Below are positions 31,061 to 31,689 of a stretch of DNA of 31,689 bases, in pieces. Location of the stretch: positions 1 to 31,689 of IMG/VR virus record IMGVR_UViG_3300031977_001783; one strand, given 5' to 3'. The number at the start of each line of letters is the position of its first letter. Positions within the stretch are counted from its first letter, which is position 1. The notes under the pieces were generated by a model that had not been told where the DNA came from, ran no database searches, and was given only the letters and a program-made list of their open reading frames with translations. Both the position numbers and the translations under genes were made by a program. The stretch is from a virus.

Positions 31061-31689
31061 TGGGAACTGGATATAATCCTAGAATAGTTACAGAAAACCT
31101 TGTTTTCTGTGTTGACGCTGCTAATATAAGAAGCTATCCTAAAACGGGAACCACTTGGACTGACTTGAAGGGTGGTAATGATGGTACGTTGACTAATATG
31201 GATGCTGCTAACTTTAGTAGTGATAATGGTGGCGTTTTTATTTTTGATGGAGCGAGTGACTATATTCAATTCCCAACTATTTCTTCGCTACCAGACGGAA
31301 CAAGCGACAGAACTATGCAGTTCTGGTGTAAGGATAATAGCACTACTGATTACGGCACCCTTGCTTCTATATTTAGCTATGGAAATAATGCGGCTGTGGG
31401 TCGTCTTTTTTCTTGTGCTGTGGGAGGAAGTAGTTTCAACAATAGAAAAATGTTGATATGGACAAATACCTATAATCACATTTCTTCTTTTGATTTAGAG
31501 CGTGGAGAGTGGACGAATTTTACCGTGACTGTAACTCCCGGTTCATCATACCGACTAATAAGAATTTATAAAAATGCCATAAGTTCTGCCGGGTCCGACA
31601 AGAATATAAACACACTTAATAATAATTATTTTTATGTGGCAACGCAAGATAATTACTCAAAATTTAACGGTGAAACTGGTTTGTGTTTA
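31060..31689 (+). CDS. LamG/concanavalin-A-like fibre or adhesin, 3'-truncated by the window end
   Basis: 210 codons are visible with no stop before the window end. It starts MGTGYNPRIVTENLVFCVDAAN, then SYPKTGTTWTDLKGG-NDGTLTN and FDGASDYIQF. These are hallmarks of the LamG-like jellyroll proteins in many phages (DAANPKSY...TWTDLSGNGNNGTL...FDGxxDYI pattern), a carbohydrate-binding fold. The TAATG junction overlaps the previous stop; GGAGG lies 10 nt upstream. It likely continues the fibre operon as another receptor or glycan-binding protein. Smaller frames in this region on either strand are shadows of this gene. Confidence 0.82.
   Translation, partial: MGTGYNPRIVTENLVFCVDAANIRSYPKTGTTWTDLKGGNDGTLTNMDAANFSSDNGGVFIFDGASDYIQFPTISSLPDGTSDRTMQFWCKDNSTTDYGTLASIFSYGNNAAVGRLFSCAVGGSSFNNRKMLIWTNTYNHISSFDLERGEWTNFTVTVTPGSSYRLIRIYKNAISSAGSDKNINTLNNNYFYVATQDNYSKFNGETGLCL

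Noticed and set aside
31202-31456. 84-codon frame on the + strand near the window end
   Set aside because: Out of frame with the LamG-like gene that starts at 31060 and has clear family motifs; shadow.
1-31689. tRNA genes, CRISPR arrays, integrase or attachment sites
   Set aside because: None recognised by eye; coding density leaves little room and the longest gap is 112 nt.

Overview
The window is part of a tailed double-stranded DNA phage genome (Caudoviricetes). It holds a recognisable head and packaging set: large terminase, portal, prohead protease with a scaffold tail, a putative decoration protein and the major capsid protein. These are followed by about 20 kb of fibre and adhesin genes. 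Every supported gene is on the + strand, and genes are tightly packed with many 1-11 nt overlaps. No integrase, repressor, tRNA, CRISPR array or insertion sequence was seen. The DNA looks AT-rich by eye. Several fibre domains (IDHP/LPDYW C-terminal domain, LamG-like opening, N-terminal fibre head) recall fibres of aquatic phages such as T4-like cyanophages. An aquatic host is an inference; the sequence does not identify the host.

Layout. (1) 3-3488: end of a coiled-coil protein, a GT90/CAP10-like glycosyltransferase, a GDP-mannose 4,6-dehydratase with two insertions, an HNH nuclease and an ERCC4-type nuclease, all overlapping or abutting. (2) 3463-11785: large terminase, a cysteine-rich unknown protein flanked by two related hairpins, portal, protease-scaffold with a probable nested scaffold start, decoration protein and major capsid protein, closed by a strong intrinsic terminator at 11814-11848. 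(3) 11865-31689: a 1480-residue fibre built from repeated modules, six tandem paralogous BspA-like (DUF285) leucine-rich-repeat adhesins of about 690-710 residues each, a 160-residue mini-fibre that is a paralogue of the long fibre's C-terminal end, a small unknown protein, a fibre with an internal duplication and a GC-richer C-terminal domain, and the start of a LamG-like protein cut by the window end.

How it fits together. The packaging and head genes form one late block. The two sugar genes may supply and transfer a deoxyhexose-type sugar to a virion, DNA or host-surface target. The adhesin block is the most unusual part: six secretion-signal-free DUF285 proteins share an N-terminal domain (IDWGDG motif) and a C-terminal cap ending in GWTV-T/L-T, while the repeats between them differ. 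The first two copies each sit directly behind a homologous fibre-end module through a TAATG stop/start overlap, so a [fibre-end module + adhesin] cassette appears to have been duplicated. This suggests an expandable multi-receptor adhesin array.

No gene-free stretch exceeds 300 bases; the longest is 6438-6549 (112 nt).
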